Below, in pieces: positions 45,578 to 59,144 of a DNA stretch of 64,000 bases. Positions within the stretch are counted from its first letter, which is position 1. Each line of letters opens with the position of its first letter. The DNA lies in assembly GCA_029721435.1 (NCBI GenBank), contig CM056582.1, positions 38,274,611 through 38,338,610 on the forward strand. The letters are read 5' to 3'. Made by a program: the position numbers and the translations under genes. The notes beneath the pieces are model-generated. The model saw only the letters and a list, made by a program, of their open reading frames with translations, made no database searches and was not told the origin of the DNA. Origin of the DNA: Gymnothorax reevesii. Lineage: Eukaryota; Chordata; Actinopteri; Anguilliformes; Muraenidae.

Positions 45578-45766
45578 TTGACATTCTGTGCTCTACCTGG
45601 AGGTCACCATCTAACTTTCGTGCTAACTACAGCTGAAGAAAGATCTCCGTTTAAGAGGCATTTTAAGACTGTTGATGTTCCCAAAGTGAAGTGCCAGTTA
45701 TGCAAAGTGAAACTGGTGTGCCATTGTACTATTACAAATTTGGCTAATCATTTGAAAAGAGTGTAG
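45578..45766 (+). pseudogene. BED zinc-finger fragment of hAT/ZBED type
   Basis: A 62-codon ORF with RSPFKRHFKTVDVPKVKCQL, CQLCKVKLVC and TITNLANHLKRV: the C-x2-C...H-L order of a BED finger, which lies at the N-terminus of many hAT transposases. The final His of the C2H2 set is missing because a stop (TAG) follows KRV. It could be an isolated transposase exon. Confidence 0.55.
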
Positions 45767-45769
45767 TTC

Positions 45770-47735
45770 TCAGAATTTCTCCCTGCTTGGCTAATGTTAG
45801 GTTGAGTAACCTTAACTTGTCTGATTTGGTTAACTGGGTAAAATTTCCTTGTGGAGTAAACAACATGGCCAAAGATTTTTAGGAGAGAGACATATGGCAA
45901 AAGATATCATACATAACAATTGGCGTAATAGATGTCCATGCAGGATTTGTACAAATCATTTATTGTGTGTGCATTACGGAACATTTATGTTCTAATTCCT
46001 TTTATTGTCTACGGGTGGTATTATATGTCTAGGGGTGCAATTATTATTTTATCATTATTTGATTACTTTATTGGATTAGCCTACTGCCTACATGTATTTA
46101 TGTTGATGAAACTGATGAGTTGTATTCACTTTAGATAGTTGATTTAATAAAAAGGCTAACTCCTTTTATCCAATCTATCAATTCAAATGGAGGATTTTGA
46201 GTGATCTTTGGTGATCATTTCATAAAATATAACGGCAGACATTGAAAGCTTTGCTGAAAAAAATAGAAGCTTTGAGTGTGAGAAGATGACATTCAGTTTG
46301 GCTGTTTTAGACACTGATGCTTTGAGCTTTGGTCGGATCAGTCCTGCTGTATTCTAACAGTGAAGAAGACTGCCACAGCATACACGGATGGCTCGCTGGC
46401 ACTTCAACAGTGAATGTCTTCTGCTCCTCGAAACGTAAGGGGTGCTCCAGGGAGAATGAGTCTACGGATTAACGACAGAGGGAGAGATAATGGAGTTTCC
46501 CTGGATCGTCCTTCATCGTGATGTTTATAGTGGGTGTTTCAGTCAGTGGGGACCAGTTTGCTGGCTGCCTTACATTTCAGTTGTTGTACAGAAATAATGT
46601 TCCCATTTCTGGGGATTGCATGCATGTTGTATGGAGTAAGTGTGTGTGTTGGGATGTACTGTGGGGCTCTTTCTTTCGTTTGATTTTTGGAATATGAACC
46701 TTATGCCCATCTACTATGTTATCTCATATGTGAGATCAGAAATGCTCATACTACACTTATGTATAGTGATGGTAATGCATCAGCTTGGACCTCCTGCTAC
46801 CTTATGTATGTCACTGTCTATGCCTTTGTGGATACCCGACCTCACTCAGGTTTTATGTTGATTAGAAAGAAAGTTGAGAAGATCACTTATTAAAGGAGAA
46901 CCTGTCTTTGTCCAATACAATAAGGCCAAGGCATGTCCATTATCCATTGTACGTCTACTTAAATGCTTAGGCCCTGCCAGTCAGTGGGACTGCTACACAT
47001 ACTTCATGAGACGTGAGGGTAGTGTTGGCTTACCTGCTCGGAGAGGCGGGCCTGTTCATCATCTGTCCGTCAGTATTACACAGGGTCATTGTCAGCTGGT
47101 ATACAGTGCTTGAGTGTAATGGAAAAACCTAGTTAGTAACAAAAAGCTGATTCCAAGAAGAAGACAGTAAACTGTTTCCCTCTGGGGTTAAGCTCTTGTC
47201 TGACAATGAAACTGACATGGTAGTTATTTGTTCATTACATAATAAGAGATATTTTTGGAGGAAATTTTATTTATTAGTATCCCTGGCAATATTACTTACG
47301 AAATTTCTCCATCTGAAAATATGAAATCTCAAATCTTAAAATGATTGACTAAAACCTAATGATTATGCAGCTGCAGTGGCATTTGACAGTTTTTCAGTGT
47401 GAACTCCACCATCTGCTTCCCACTTCAAGCCATTTTTCATTCATTATTATGGTGTGAATTATAAATTCTGACCATGAATGTCCTGCACATTCAATGCTCT
47501 GCATGGAGACTTACCTCACAGATCAGATAATATAGGTGTGCTGCTTCATTACTGGCTAATTCACTGACCAGGTTGTATCATTAAAAAATGGAACATTTTA
47601 TGCGGAAGAACCGAGGAAGATCAACTCACTTGATTTTTACTTCATAACTGATTAAATACAGATGACTTGCTTGGTTTATTTTTTGCCACAAGAAAACATA
47701 GGAAATCAATGATTATTTTGCATGTATCTTACTGT
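45770..47735. other. Intronic sequence without recognised features
   Basis: Two kilobases with short ORFs only, no recognisable domain, repeat pair or splice-bounded exon. Confidence 0.35.
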
Positions 47736-47816
47736 ATATAACATGAATGTTGAGAACAGGCCGTTCAGCCCAACTACGCCCGCCAGTTTCTTTATACTAT
47801 TGTGAATACAGTGGTG
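47736..47816 (-). mobile_element. CR1-like LINE 3'-end fragment
   Basis: Collinear with 50066-50135 (GAACAGGCCGTTCAGCCCAA, TTTCTTTATACTATTGTGAA). It is cut by insertion of the outer Tc1 element at TA 47817-47818. Confidence 0.7.
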
Positions 47817-48155
47817 CTTGAAAGTTTGTGAACCCTTTAGAATTTTCTATATTTCTGCAAAAATATGACCTAAAACATCATGAGATTTTCACACAAGTCC
47901 AAAAAGTAGATAAAGAGAACCCAGTTAAACAAATGAGACAAAAATATTATACTTGGTCATTTATTTATTGAGAAAAATTATCCAATATTACATATCTGTG
48001 AGTGGCAAAAGTATGTGAACCTCTAGTATTAGCAGTTAATTTGAAGGTGAAACTAGAGTCAGGTATTTTCAATTAATGGGATGACAATCAGGTGTGAGTG
48101 GGAACCCTGTTATATTTGAAAAACAGGGATCTATCGAAGTCTGATCTTCACAATA

Positions 48156-49745
48156 CAAAACCTAAAACCAGTGAAGTTGGCATGTTGTGTAAATCGTAAA
48201 TAAAAACGGAATACAATGATTTGCAAATCCTTTTCAACCTATATTCAATTGAATACACTGCAAAGACAAGTTACCTAATGTTGAAACAGGTATACTTAGT
48301 AATTTTTTGCAAATATTAGCTCATTTGGAATTTGATGCCGGCAACATGTTTCAAAAAAGCTGGCACAAGTGGCAAAAAAGACTGAGAGAGTTGAGGAATG
48401 CTCATCAAACACTTATTTAGAACATCCCACAGCTGAACGGGCTAATAGGGAACCGGTGGGTGCCATTATTGGGTATAAAAGCAGCTTCCCTGAAATGCCC
48501 AGTCATTCACAAACAAGGATGGGGCGAGGGTCACCACTTAGTGAACAAATGCGTGAGCTGATTGTCGAACAGTTTAAAAACAACATTCCTCAACGAGCTA
48601 TTGCAAGAAATGTAGGGATTTCATCATCTACGGTCTGTAATATCATCAAAAGGTTCAGAGAATCTGGAGAAATCACTGCACGTAAGCGACAAGGTCGAAA
48701 ACCAACATTGAATGCCCGTGACCTTCGATCCCTCAGGCGGTACTGCATCAACAACCGACATCAGTGTGTAAAGGACATCACCACATGGGCTCAGGAACCC
48801 TTCAGAAAACCACTGTCAGTAACTACAGTTCGTCACTACATCTGCAATTGCAAGTTAAAACTCTACAATGCAAAGCGAAAGCCATTTATCAACAGCACCC
48901 AGAAACGCCGGCAGCTTCGCTTGACCCAAGCTCATCTAAGATGGACTGATGCAAAGTGGAAAAGTGTTCTGTGGTCTGACGAGTCCACATTTCAAATTGT
49001 TTTTTGGAAGCTGTGGACGTCGTGTCCTCAGGACCAAAGAGGAAAAGAATCATCCGGACTGTTATAGGTGCAAAGTTATAAAGCCAGCATCAGTGATGGT
49101 ATGGGGGTGTATTAGTGCCCAAGGCATGGGCAACTTACACATATGTGAAGGCACCATTAATGCTGAACGGTACATACAGGTTTTGGAGCGACATATGTTG
49201 CCATCCAAGCAACGTCTTTTTCATGGACGCCCCTGCTTATTTCAACAAGACAATGCCAAGCCACATTCTGCACGTGTTACAACAGCATGGCGCCGTAGTA
49301 AAAGAGTGCGGGTACTAGACTGGCCTGCCTGTAGTCCAGACCTGTCTCCCATTGAAAATGTGTGGCGCATTATGAAGCGTAAAAGGGGACAACGGAGACC
49401 CCGGACTGTTGATCAACTTAAGCTGTACATCAAGCAAGAATGGGATAGAGTTCCACCTGAAAAGCTTCAAAAATTGGTCTCCTCAGTTCCCAAACTTTTA
49501 CTGAGTGTCGTTAAAAGGAAAGGCGATGTAACTGTGCCAACTTTTTTGCAATGTGTTGCTGCCTTTAAATTTTAAGTTAATGATTATTTGCAAAAAAAAA
49601 AAAAAGTTTCTCAGTTTCAACATTAAACATCTTGTCTTTGCAGTGTATTCAATTGGATATAAGTTGAAAAGGATTTGCAAATCATTGTATTCTGTTTTTA
49701 TCTACGATTTACATAACGTTCCAACTTCACTGGTTTTGGGTTTTG
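48156..49745 (+). mobile_element. Tc1-like transposon copy 3 (1590 bp), nested in another Tc1
   Basis: TA at 48154-48155 and 49746-49747. Ends CAAAACCTAAAACCAGTGAA and TTCACTGGTTTTGGGTTTTG. Inserted between the leader and the gene of the outer Tc1. Confidence 0.92.
48369..49575 (+). pseudogene. Tc1 transposase, copy 3, one frameshift
   Basis: First frame 48369-49067: paired HTH (LIVEQFKNNIPQRAIARNVG), hook and LWSDES. One extra T in a T run at about 49000 shifts the frame. The second frame carries on to 49575 with LFQQDNAKPHSARVTTAW, DWPACSPDLSPIENVWRIMK and a complete C-terminus ending VAAFKF. All three acidic residues are present across the two frames. It is the only copy that preserves the full C-terminus. 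Confidence 0.92.
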
Positions 49746-49752
49746 TACATGT

Positions 49753-50049
49753 TTGGGGAAGTGTATCATGGCACGAATAAGGGAGATTTCTGTGGACCTC
49801 AGAAAAAGGGTTGTTGATGCTCATCAGGCTGGAAAAGGTTACAAAGCCATATCTAATGAGTTTGGACTCCACCAGTCCAGAATGAGACAGATTGTTTACA
49901 AATGGAGGAAATTCAAGACCATTATTACCTCCCCCAGGAGTGGTCGACCAACAAAGATCACTCCGAGAGCAAGGCGTGTAATAGTCGGTGTGGTCGCAAC
50001 GGACCCCAGGGTAACTTCTAAGCAACTGAAGGCCTCTCTCACATTGGCG
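49753..50049 (+). pseudogene. Outer Tc1 transposase, N-terminal DNA-binding domain
   Basis: Starts at 49753 (MGKCIMARIREISVDLRKRV) or the internal ATG at 49768. First HTH DAHQAGKGYKAISNEFGLHQ, hook PRSGRPTKITPRARRVIV, second HTH ATDPRVTSKQLKASLTLA, then cut by the LINE tail. No catalytic domain. Confidence 0.85.
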
Positions 50050-50143
50050 AATAACATAACATAACATAACATGAATGGCAAGAACAGGCCTTTCAGCCCA
50101 ACTAAGCATGCCAGTTTCTTTATACTATTGTAAATATATCCCT

Positions 50144-51659
50144 TCAGATACTAAATGACTCAATGCTATCTAGCTTTAGGTCAAGCCTGCTCTTGAAAAC
50201 CCCCAAGGTCTCTGCCTCAACAATATGGTCAGGTAAGCTATTCCACATTGATATTACTCTTTGGGTGAAGAAATGTTTCTGAATATCAGTGCTAAATTTA
50301 CCTTTGGTCAACTTCCATTTGTGACCCCGAGTTCTACTCACAACACTTAGTCAAAGGAATCCTACATGATTCACTTTGTTTATCCCATTAACATATTTAA
50401 AGACCTCAATCAAATCACCCCTGAGTCTCCTTTTCCTAAGACTAAAGGGATCAAGGATCTTCAGCCTCTTGTTGTAGCTTTCATCTTTTATACCTGGAAT
50501 AAGCTTGGTGGCTCTTCTCTGAACTTTCTCTAGAGCCTCTATATCTCTCTCAGTATGGTCCCCAGAACTGTACACTCCAGGTGTGGTCTAACGAACGTGT
50601 TGTACAGAAGAAGCATCACCTCCTTAGATTTGTACTCAATACCTTTGCCAATGTATCCTAGCATCCGATTAGCTTTTTTAACTGCTACGGCACAATGGAT
50701 AGAACCTGTGAGGGTTTGGTTAACAATCACTCCCAGATCTTTCTCTTGTGCAGCACATTCCAGTTTTAAACCTCCCATGAAGTAATCCCATATAATGCTT
50801 TTATTACCTACATGTACAACTTTGCATTTTGCTAGATTAAATTTCATTTGCCACATTTCTGCCCAATTCTGGATTCTATCCAAATCGTCCTGAATCACTT
50901 TAGTGGACCCTAGACTATTTGCAAAACCCCCCAATTTAGTATCATCTGCAAATTTAACCAATCTGCTCTCAATATTCCTATCAAGGTCATTAATGTAAAT
51001 GAGGAATAGCAGGGGTCCCAACACCGATCCCTGGGGGACGCCACTCCCCACCATACCCAGCTCAGATGAGATATCACTGACTACTACTCTTTGTGTTCTG
51101 TCCTGTAACCAGTTTTGAATCCACTTCAGAATACCTCCTGTAACTCCCAATGGAGCTCATTTTAAAAATTAGTCTCTTATGCGGTACTGTATCGAATGTT
51201 TTCTGAAAATCCAAGTATATGATGTCATAAGCCCTGCTCTGGTTGTAAGTCCTGGTGGCCTCCTCAAAAAATTCCAGAAGGATTGTTAGGCATGACCTTA
51301 TATATACTGTTACATTCAAGAAATAAGTCAAGCTCATCTTTTATGATAGATTCCAATATTTTGCACAAAATGCAAGTTAAACTCACTGGCCTGTAGTTTC
51401 CTGGCTCAGTACGGTCCCCTTTCTTATATATTGGTATTATATTGCCCTGTTTCCAATCATTTGGTATTTCTCCAGTTTCTAAAGACTGTCTGAAGATGGC
51501 GGGTAGCGGCTTAAAGATGAACTCACCAGCTTCCCTGAGCACTCTAGGATATAAGCCATCAGGACCCGCCGCCTTATCTGCTTTTAGTTTATGCAACTTG
51601 TCTAATACTTCGTTATCCCGAACCTCAATTTCCGCTAAATAATCTTGAGCATTTGACAT
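50144..51659 (-). pseudogene. CR1-like reverse transcriptase, several frameshifts
   Basis: Frames 51659-51264 (LKADKAAGPDGLYPRVLREA, IPIYKKGDRTEPGNYRPVSL), 51337-51074 (DIIYLDFQKTFDTVPHKRLI), 51150-50539 (VPQGSVLGPLLFLIYINDLD, and LVKFADDTKLGGF with the catalytic Asp pair), 50575-50351 ([20 protein letters not shown]) and 50341-50144 (NSLPDHIVEAETLGVFKSRL) together give a complete RT and C-terminal region. Each frame passes to the next by a small indel. Confidence 0.85.
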
Positions 51660-51769
51660 GCCCTCTGGCCAAATAAAGACCCCCTCTGAGGTAAAATTTT
51701 CAACAAAGTAACTGTTTAAGGCATCCGAAATATGCTTGTTATCATATAGCAGCGATCCATTTTTATTCT

Positions 51770-53000
51770 TTATGCACTTAACCTGCCCTTTGACTTTCCT
51801 TTTTCTGCAACAGTACTGAAAGAAGCGCTTAGGGTTAGTTTTCCCCCCTCTGCAATTTGTCTTTCATATAGTCTTCTAGCATTCCTCAGCTCTTTTTTGA
51901 CCACAGCCCGCATTTTAAAGTATTCAGCCTCAGTGTTCTCATTGTTATCCTTTATGTACATCTTGTAAAGATTCCTCTTTTTCCTCAAAATCCTACGAAT
52001 ACTTTTGGTCATCCACTGAGGATTCTGGTTTTTCAGCTTACTTTTGGACATCTTTGGAATTAATCTGCATAGTGATTCAAGTAAAACCCCCTTAAATCTT
52101 TCCCGCATCTCATTTACAGACTCACAATCCAGGAGTCTCCCATTTTATTTCACTTAGATATGAGCGCATCCTGTCTAAGTTTGCTCGCCTAAAATTGATT
52201 ATTTTTGTTTCAGAATACACCTTTTTAACTTCCCATGAAACATCAAAATTAACCGCAAAGTGATCACTTCTCCCAAGTGGCTCCAGTACCTCAACATTGC
52301 TAATTCTATCTGAGTCATTACAGAGCACTAAGTCTAAAATTGCCTTCTCTCTTGAAGGTTTATTAACATATTGCACCAAAAAATTATCATAACATCTAGA
52401 AATTCTTCCTCCCCCCTACCCTGTCCTTTCACCATTTCCCAATCGATACCAGGATAATTTAAGTCTCCCTTAATAATAGTCCCTCCACCTCTACAAGCTT
52501 GTGTAATCCTCTTAAAAAAGCATTTAATTGACTGTACTGTCCAAAGCTGGTGGTCGATAGCATACTCCTATGTATAAACCTGTCTTGTGTTTCATTTGCC
52601 AATGAGCCTGTCTCAGATATCTTCCAGGGCAAGCATGTTCATTTTCGGGAATTTCCTGTACATTTATGTTTTAGTTCACATTGATTGCTACGCCCCCTCC
52701 TCGCCAATTAAATCTATCCTTCCTAAAAAGCTTATTACCTTCTATATTATATTCATCTCCATCCTCTTCACTAAGCCATGTCTCTCTAATCCCAGCTATG
52801 TCATCGCCCTCACTAATCATAAGGGCCTCAAGCTCTGGAAATTTATTTTTTATGCTTCTTGAATTTAAATAAAAACATTTCAGGTTATTACTAATGCTCT
52901 TCCCCTTGATTTCCCATGCGGCTGCTGCTTCAAGCCCCCCTCTACGCTTTGTTGCTTGAAAAGTATATCATCAATCGTGCATGTAATGCCGTCAGCTTCC
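51770..53000 (-). pseudogene. CR1-like endonuclease and linker, broken
   Basis: 52108-51770 (QNPQWMTKSIRRILRKKRNL) is the linker; 52379-52122 (KAILDLVLCNDSDRISNVEV, PLGRSDHFAVNFDV with the catalytic S-D-H) is the endonuclease C-terminus. The N-terminal part up to about 53000 is recognisable only by alignment with copy a and has stops. Confidence 0.75.
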
Positions 53001-53328
53001 ATCAGGGCAGTCTGCATTTCCTAATGTGTAACACTCACTAACCTCCCTGCCCCCCAAGTCCCTAGTTTAAATAATCCTGTGCTACCCTCAACATACGCTG
53101 ACCCAGTGCAATGGTACCCCTCTGGTTCAGGTGCAGCCTGTCAGGCTTGAACAGGTCACCCCTTTCCCAGAAAAAGTTCCAGTGCCACATAAACCTGTAC
53201 CCCTCTTTCCTACACCAGGTTCGTAGCCACATGTTAAACCTCCAGATAAAATTCTGCTTTCCTCTGCTTGCACCTGGTACTGTTGCACGTACACTACCGT
53301 TGAGGATCTGCCCTTAAGATTCTCAGCT

Positions 53329-54579
53329 TGTTGTGATTCCGTTCTGCCTTGACCATGCTCATGCCGTGTTTGAAGTTCTCTGCCTGGCCTTGTGCCATGT
53401 TTTGTCTGTCCCATGCATATTCCTTGACCATTGCTCATGCCTGACTATTCTTTGTATTACGTATTGTGATTTGTTACTTTTTGTCATGTTTTGTCTAAGA
53501 TTACTTTTCCATGTTTTGCATTTAGCCATTATCACATTCCGGTTCATGTTTTCCATTTTGCTTTGCACTTTGTCTCCCCCGACTGGTCTCATGTCTTGTC
53601 GTTGCACTCTTCGGGTGATTTATTGGATTCTGGTTTTCAATCTTCCTTCCGATCTCGTTTGCTGGCTTCACTCTTCTTTTCTATCTACAAACAATACTAA
53701 CAGTTTATTATTTCCCCCTGAGACAACTAGCAACAACTAACCTTGTATATAATACTAACTTACTAACGAGCACCAAGGATTTGTATAGTTGCACTTACTA
53801 ATTGATTAACAAGCTCTCAGCACTCGCCCTGTTCTAGTCTCCGCCTCTTTGCTCTCCCTGATTACCTTTGCTGCATTTTCTGTGAAAGCTCACACCTGAT
53901 CGCGCTGTCCTGTTTCTCATTATCTATGCACGTTAGAAACTCCGTGACTGGAGCCGTATGTTTGTTTATAGGAATTTCTCGTGTTCCCTGTCCATGCTTT
54001 GGCTTTAGCAAATTCCATGTGATTAGGTTCTCCCTCATGTGTCTTCCCCTTGTAATCAGTCTAATTTCCTGCACCTGTGATTCTCCCCATGTGATCTCCT
54101 CTGAAGTGTATATTAGGTGTCTTTTCACCTGCCATTCTCTGTCAGATTGTTTCCCGTGTTTACCTATGCTGCTATTCTCTCGCCTTGTTATTCATTGAGT
54201 TTCTGATTCTGACTGGATTGCCTGACTACTGATTTTTGGTTTGCCCTTTTGGATGACTGTTGCATCTGTGTGTTTTGACCTTTTTCTGCCCGACCTCGAT
54301 TTTGTGGATTGCTGCACTGTTAACGATTCGGACTGCCCTTCTGGTTTGTGTTTGCTTTTCCCACAAACCATTGTCTATGTACCGAATCTGTTTTGCCTGA
54401 CTTTTTGTGACTGCTACCCTGGCTACGATTCCTGTTCTGCCTCACTGGATTTTTACTTTTGGATTGCGGACTCTGTACTGTTGCCTTCTGCCCTGCGAGG
54501 GTTACCCCCCTTGCTCAATAAAAGCCGTTTATTTTACAATCCTGTGTTCTCGCATTTGGTTCTTGATCGATACCTCACA
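53329..54579 (+). mobile_element. Solo LTR, 1251 bp, 5-bp target duplication, nested in CR1-like LINE
   Basis: Starts TGTTGTGATTCC and ends GATACCTCACA (TG...CA). Flanked by CAGCT at 53324-53328 and 54580-54584. Copy a of the LINE (about 20850) has the empty site. AATAAA at about 54518 lies 60 bp before the end, as in an LTR R/U5 region, giving plus orientation. All ORFs in it (for example 54241-54657) are open by chance. Family not identified. Confidence 0.9.
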
Positions 54580-54599
54580 CAGCTAATTCAACAAATTTG

Positions 54600-55280
54600 C
54601 CTTGCAGAACCTCAAACCTACGCTTACCTATGTCATTTGTCCCAACATGGACCATGACAACTGGATCCCTCCCCGCTCTGCCCAGGAGCTTGTCCGCACG
54701 CTCCAGGAGGTCTCCTACCTGGTCACCAGGCAGGCAACACACTGTACGAGACTCCTTGTCGCGCGAACTGACTAAGCTATCTATTCCTCTAAGTATTGAG
54801 TCCCCCACTATCACTAACTCCCTTTTCTGAGGGGTAGAGGCCAACAGAGTGCCCTGCTTCTCATCAGTCCCCTCACTCGCAGGGTCAGGGGCCAATTCGA
54901 GTTCCTGCAAGGGCCGGAATCGGTTGCACACCTCAACCACTGGAAGAGCTGTCTCTGTACAGCGTGCATGCCCTTTCCTGTGCTGTCGACCTACAGTCCC
55001 TCTACTTTCTCTCCCTGTCTGCTCTGGGATCCCTGTACCACCCTGCTTTGGCTTACACACCATTTCTCTAAACTATATACTACTTGGTTCCTCTTTGAAC
55101 TCTACTGATTGCGAACTATGTCGTGCCGCCAACTGGCCCTGAAGATAAAGGATCTTGCTCTCCAGATGCTCAATTAGCTGGCACCGGTGGCAGACAAACC
55201 CACCCTGGAAATCTCATTCCAAAAGTGCGCTCATCCTGCAACCGTCACACAGTTTTGGCCACCTTTTGAACCCCCTACAT
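54600..55280 (-). pseudogene. CR1-like LINE ORF1: Cys-rich start, coiled coil, SGNH esterase-like domain
   Basis: In an upstream frame (about 55250-55070), CDGCRMSALLE and GGFVCHRCQLIEHLESKILY form a two-CxxC zinc-binding start with a coiled coil. 55063-54575 is open for 162 codons, with ELVIVGDSILRGIDSLVSSR (block I GDS with the nucleophile Ser), CLPGDQVGDLLERADKLLGR and VVMVHVGTNDIGKRR (GTND block). The rest of the domain should continue across the solo LTR near 53320. Stops in the N-terminal part mark it as broken. Confidence 0.75.
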
Positions 55281-55290
55281 AATGACCTCG

Positions 55291-57170
55291 CTCACGCTAG
55301 ATAAAAGAAAATTACTAATGCCGAGACAGAAGCTGATGAACCACAATTTATTTATTTATTAACCTAAGAAGCCCTAAGCAGAAGTTACCATAGAAACCGT
55401 GGGGAACTATGTAAATGGATTATAAGCTTATTAGTTTCAGTTAACAGAAATGAAATACCAAATTGAGCCAAACTCTATATGTAATAAGCACTCCTAATAA
55501 GCTAACTTGAGTTTATCTCATCCTAGTACTATTAATATACCAACCTAAAAATACCACAAGGCTTAGCTGAGAACCCAGATAAAACAGACTGGCTACAATG
55601 CCAAGGAGAAAATGGAGGAGGTGGAGCAATCCGGTAAAACTTACCGTTTAAATTCCAACCCAACCGAATGGACGACTCAGTGACTGCTGCCTTACTGACT
55701 AAATACTAAATCTCAGATCCCCAGCCAAAAATGCAAACATTACTTATCTAGCTAGCAAGCCGCAAATACATCCAAGGGTAACCGAGAAAATAGTAAAGCC
55801 CCGATTCCCTTTAATTAAAACGAACCAAATAAACAAGTCGTTTACTTTGTGAGCGAACTAGACACGGTACCTCCCCCAACATGCCGTCCTAGCATTCAAA
55901 CAAGCAGTTAAACTTTAATCAGCTGATCAAGGCACACCAACTGGAGGAAAATACAAAGATAGGGTAATTTACAATGTGCTTAATCAGAAGAGCCATTCGG
56001 TGGTAATAAAATGCGAAAAAGACAAAAACCCCGGTTTGCGTTAATATTCAAGCTTGGCAGTGCGTTTATGTGGTAATGCGGTCAGGATAGAGAACAAAGG
56101 GGACTAAAAAACCGAGGTGAACGTCAATATTAATTGGCTAGATGACCGTATGAACGGCAAGCCACCAAATATGAAACCAAGCCGGGTTATAGTTGAATAT
56201 CCAGGTAATTCGATAATATTCTTGGCGTAGAGAGCTTGCTGGGGTTCATTAGCTTAATCAGCTACAGAAAAACCAGGCGACAGTACCTCAGTCCTTGAAA
56301 ACAATTGTTTTACTTTGTATATCACTCCATTCACTTAGGCAATTATTGAGTGTTTAATTTACTCTCTAATTTGAGCGTTTAAATTTATTTTACCTTACCT
56401 TACTTTGCTCCCGGGAGAGTTAAACCCCCCAAAAAAACCCAACGAACCCCCGTCGCCTTTATTTGACCAGATTAGCGACTTCATTTGGCTGTTTGCTCAC
56501 CAAGTTGTTACAGGGGGAAAAAGGGGAAAAAGAAGGAGGATGATTCTCCCTGCCTCCAGTGCGACAAAGTTTATACCTTGGGAGCAAATCGTCTAATCTG
56601 TATTATTTTTTGAACCTTAACACGCAAATTATTTTCAGAAAACCCAATTTACACAATTGTAAATCCTCAGTTTCAATCCCACGTCTTCCTCTGTCTCAAC
56701 TCAAGCAGAATGATCATAACGAACAGCGCTACAGCACAGCCAAGAGGTCAGCAGACCTAGCCTTTATTTTATCCTCCCACTTTACTGTTCGGCTATATCA
56801 ACAAATATTTACAAAGCGTGCAGCGATTTCCCCAACCATCAATACTATCAGAGGTTTTCTCCGTGGTCAGCCACAGTACGACTTCCATAACCTCCAAAAC
56901 ATTTTAGTTTGCAGTTAACGACATTCATCTCTCAAGACATTTTCCGATCCAATGAGATACTTGCAATACGAGCTGCATATCCTAAACCCTTCAGCCGCAG
57001 TGTCGCACTTTTCACTGCATCTGAGACGATTGCAATGATGGCAGCTCTCATGTATCCACTATATAACTTGAGACGAACACAACAAACACGAGGGAGAGAC
57101 ATAACTTTAAAAAGGTCCATTCTCATATGACCCCCCTCAGCCTCCTTCAAACTGACTATGTGGTCTTGGG
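55291..57170. other. Probable LINE 5' leader and unassigned sequence
   Basis: From 55291 to about 56560 no ORF or repeat end is recognised; part may be the 5' untranslated region of CR1-like copy b. 56560-57170 has open stretches on both strands with no recognisable domain. Confidence 0.3.
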
Positions 57171-57175
57171 GAATC

Positions 57176-57480
57176 TTAAAGGTAGCCAACTGAGACAATC
57201 TCAGTCCATGTAAGTGGTGTCCATGTGTTGGGGTGTAGAAGTCGGTCAGCAAGACGCTCAATATCATCCAGATTTAGCTGCCTTAGGGAACTTCCATAAT
57301 CCTTGATGAGCTGCTGCTGGACTTTAGCTGCATCTGAGGGACAAAAGTGTTTGGCCAGGACAGCAGAGAGGGACTGCCACACCCCGTTTGCAGCCATAGT
57401 CATCCCCCTGGATGGTCCACTCCGTTCCCCTGCCAGCCGTACCATCAAGTTTAGCTTGGCATGGGTTCCTCTTTACCTAT
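57176..57480 (-). CDS. Unrecognised coding-like ORF
   Basis: A 90-codon minus-strand ORF has protein-like composition: MTMAANGVWQSLSAVLAKHF, DAAKVQQQLIKDYGSSLRQL and NLDDIERLADRLLHPNTWTP. It is open upstream to about 57480. It ends shortly after WTEIVSVGYL at a stop. I cannot place it; it could be a processed pseudogene, an element-derived exon, or antisense noise close to the prkce exon. Confidence 0.3.
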
Positions 57481-57757
57481 CATTATGCCACACTGCTGCT
57501 GTGTATGTGTGAAGTAGCATATAGTATTTGTAATACCAATAAGCAATAAATGTGAAGTAATTATATGAAGCACAACCAGTAATCCAGGTCCTGAATTCAG
57601 ACCGATGACATCAGTCCAGGGCTGCCCTACCCTGCTCCTGGAGATCTGCTGCCAACTGGTGTGTTTTTGTTGGAATGGAGTGTGAACCTGCAGGACAGCT
57701 GATATCAGGCTACATGGCTAGGGAGACAAGAGGACCACAGGACATAACGCCACCTGA

Positions 57758-59144
<1,387 letters not shown>

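Larger units (their letters stand above)
47819..50049 (+). mobile_element. Outer Tc1 element (CAGTGGTGCTTGAAAG end), split and truncated
   Basis: The left end CAGTGGTGCTTGAAAGTTTG follows TA. The 5' leader runs to 48155, is interrupted by Tc1 copy 3, and resumes at 49746 with the start of the transposase gene. It is cut at about 50049 by the tail of the CR1-like LINE, so the right end is absent. Confidence 0.85.
50050..55290 (-). mobile_element. CR1-like LINE copy b, near full length
   Basis: The 3' end (left) is an (AACAT)n run, i.e. (ATGTT)n on the coding strand. ORF2 runs 53000 to 50140, and ORF1 from about 55280 to 54600 continuing across a nested solo LTR (53329-54579). The clade call rests on RT and C-terminal motifs shared with CR1/L3 elements. 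It interrupts the outer Tc1 element. A possible 5' untranslated region extends right of 55290. Confidence 0.85.

Noticed and set aside
53333..54657. Several long plus-strand ORFs rich in Cys, Phe and Leu, suggestive of a membrane protein
   Set aside because: They lie inside a solo LTR with exact target duplication and share no start or domain.
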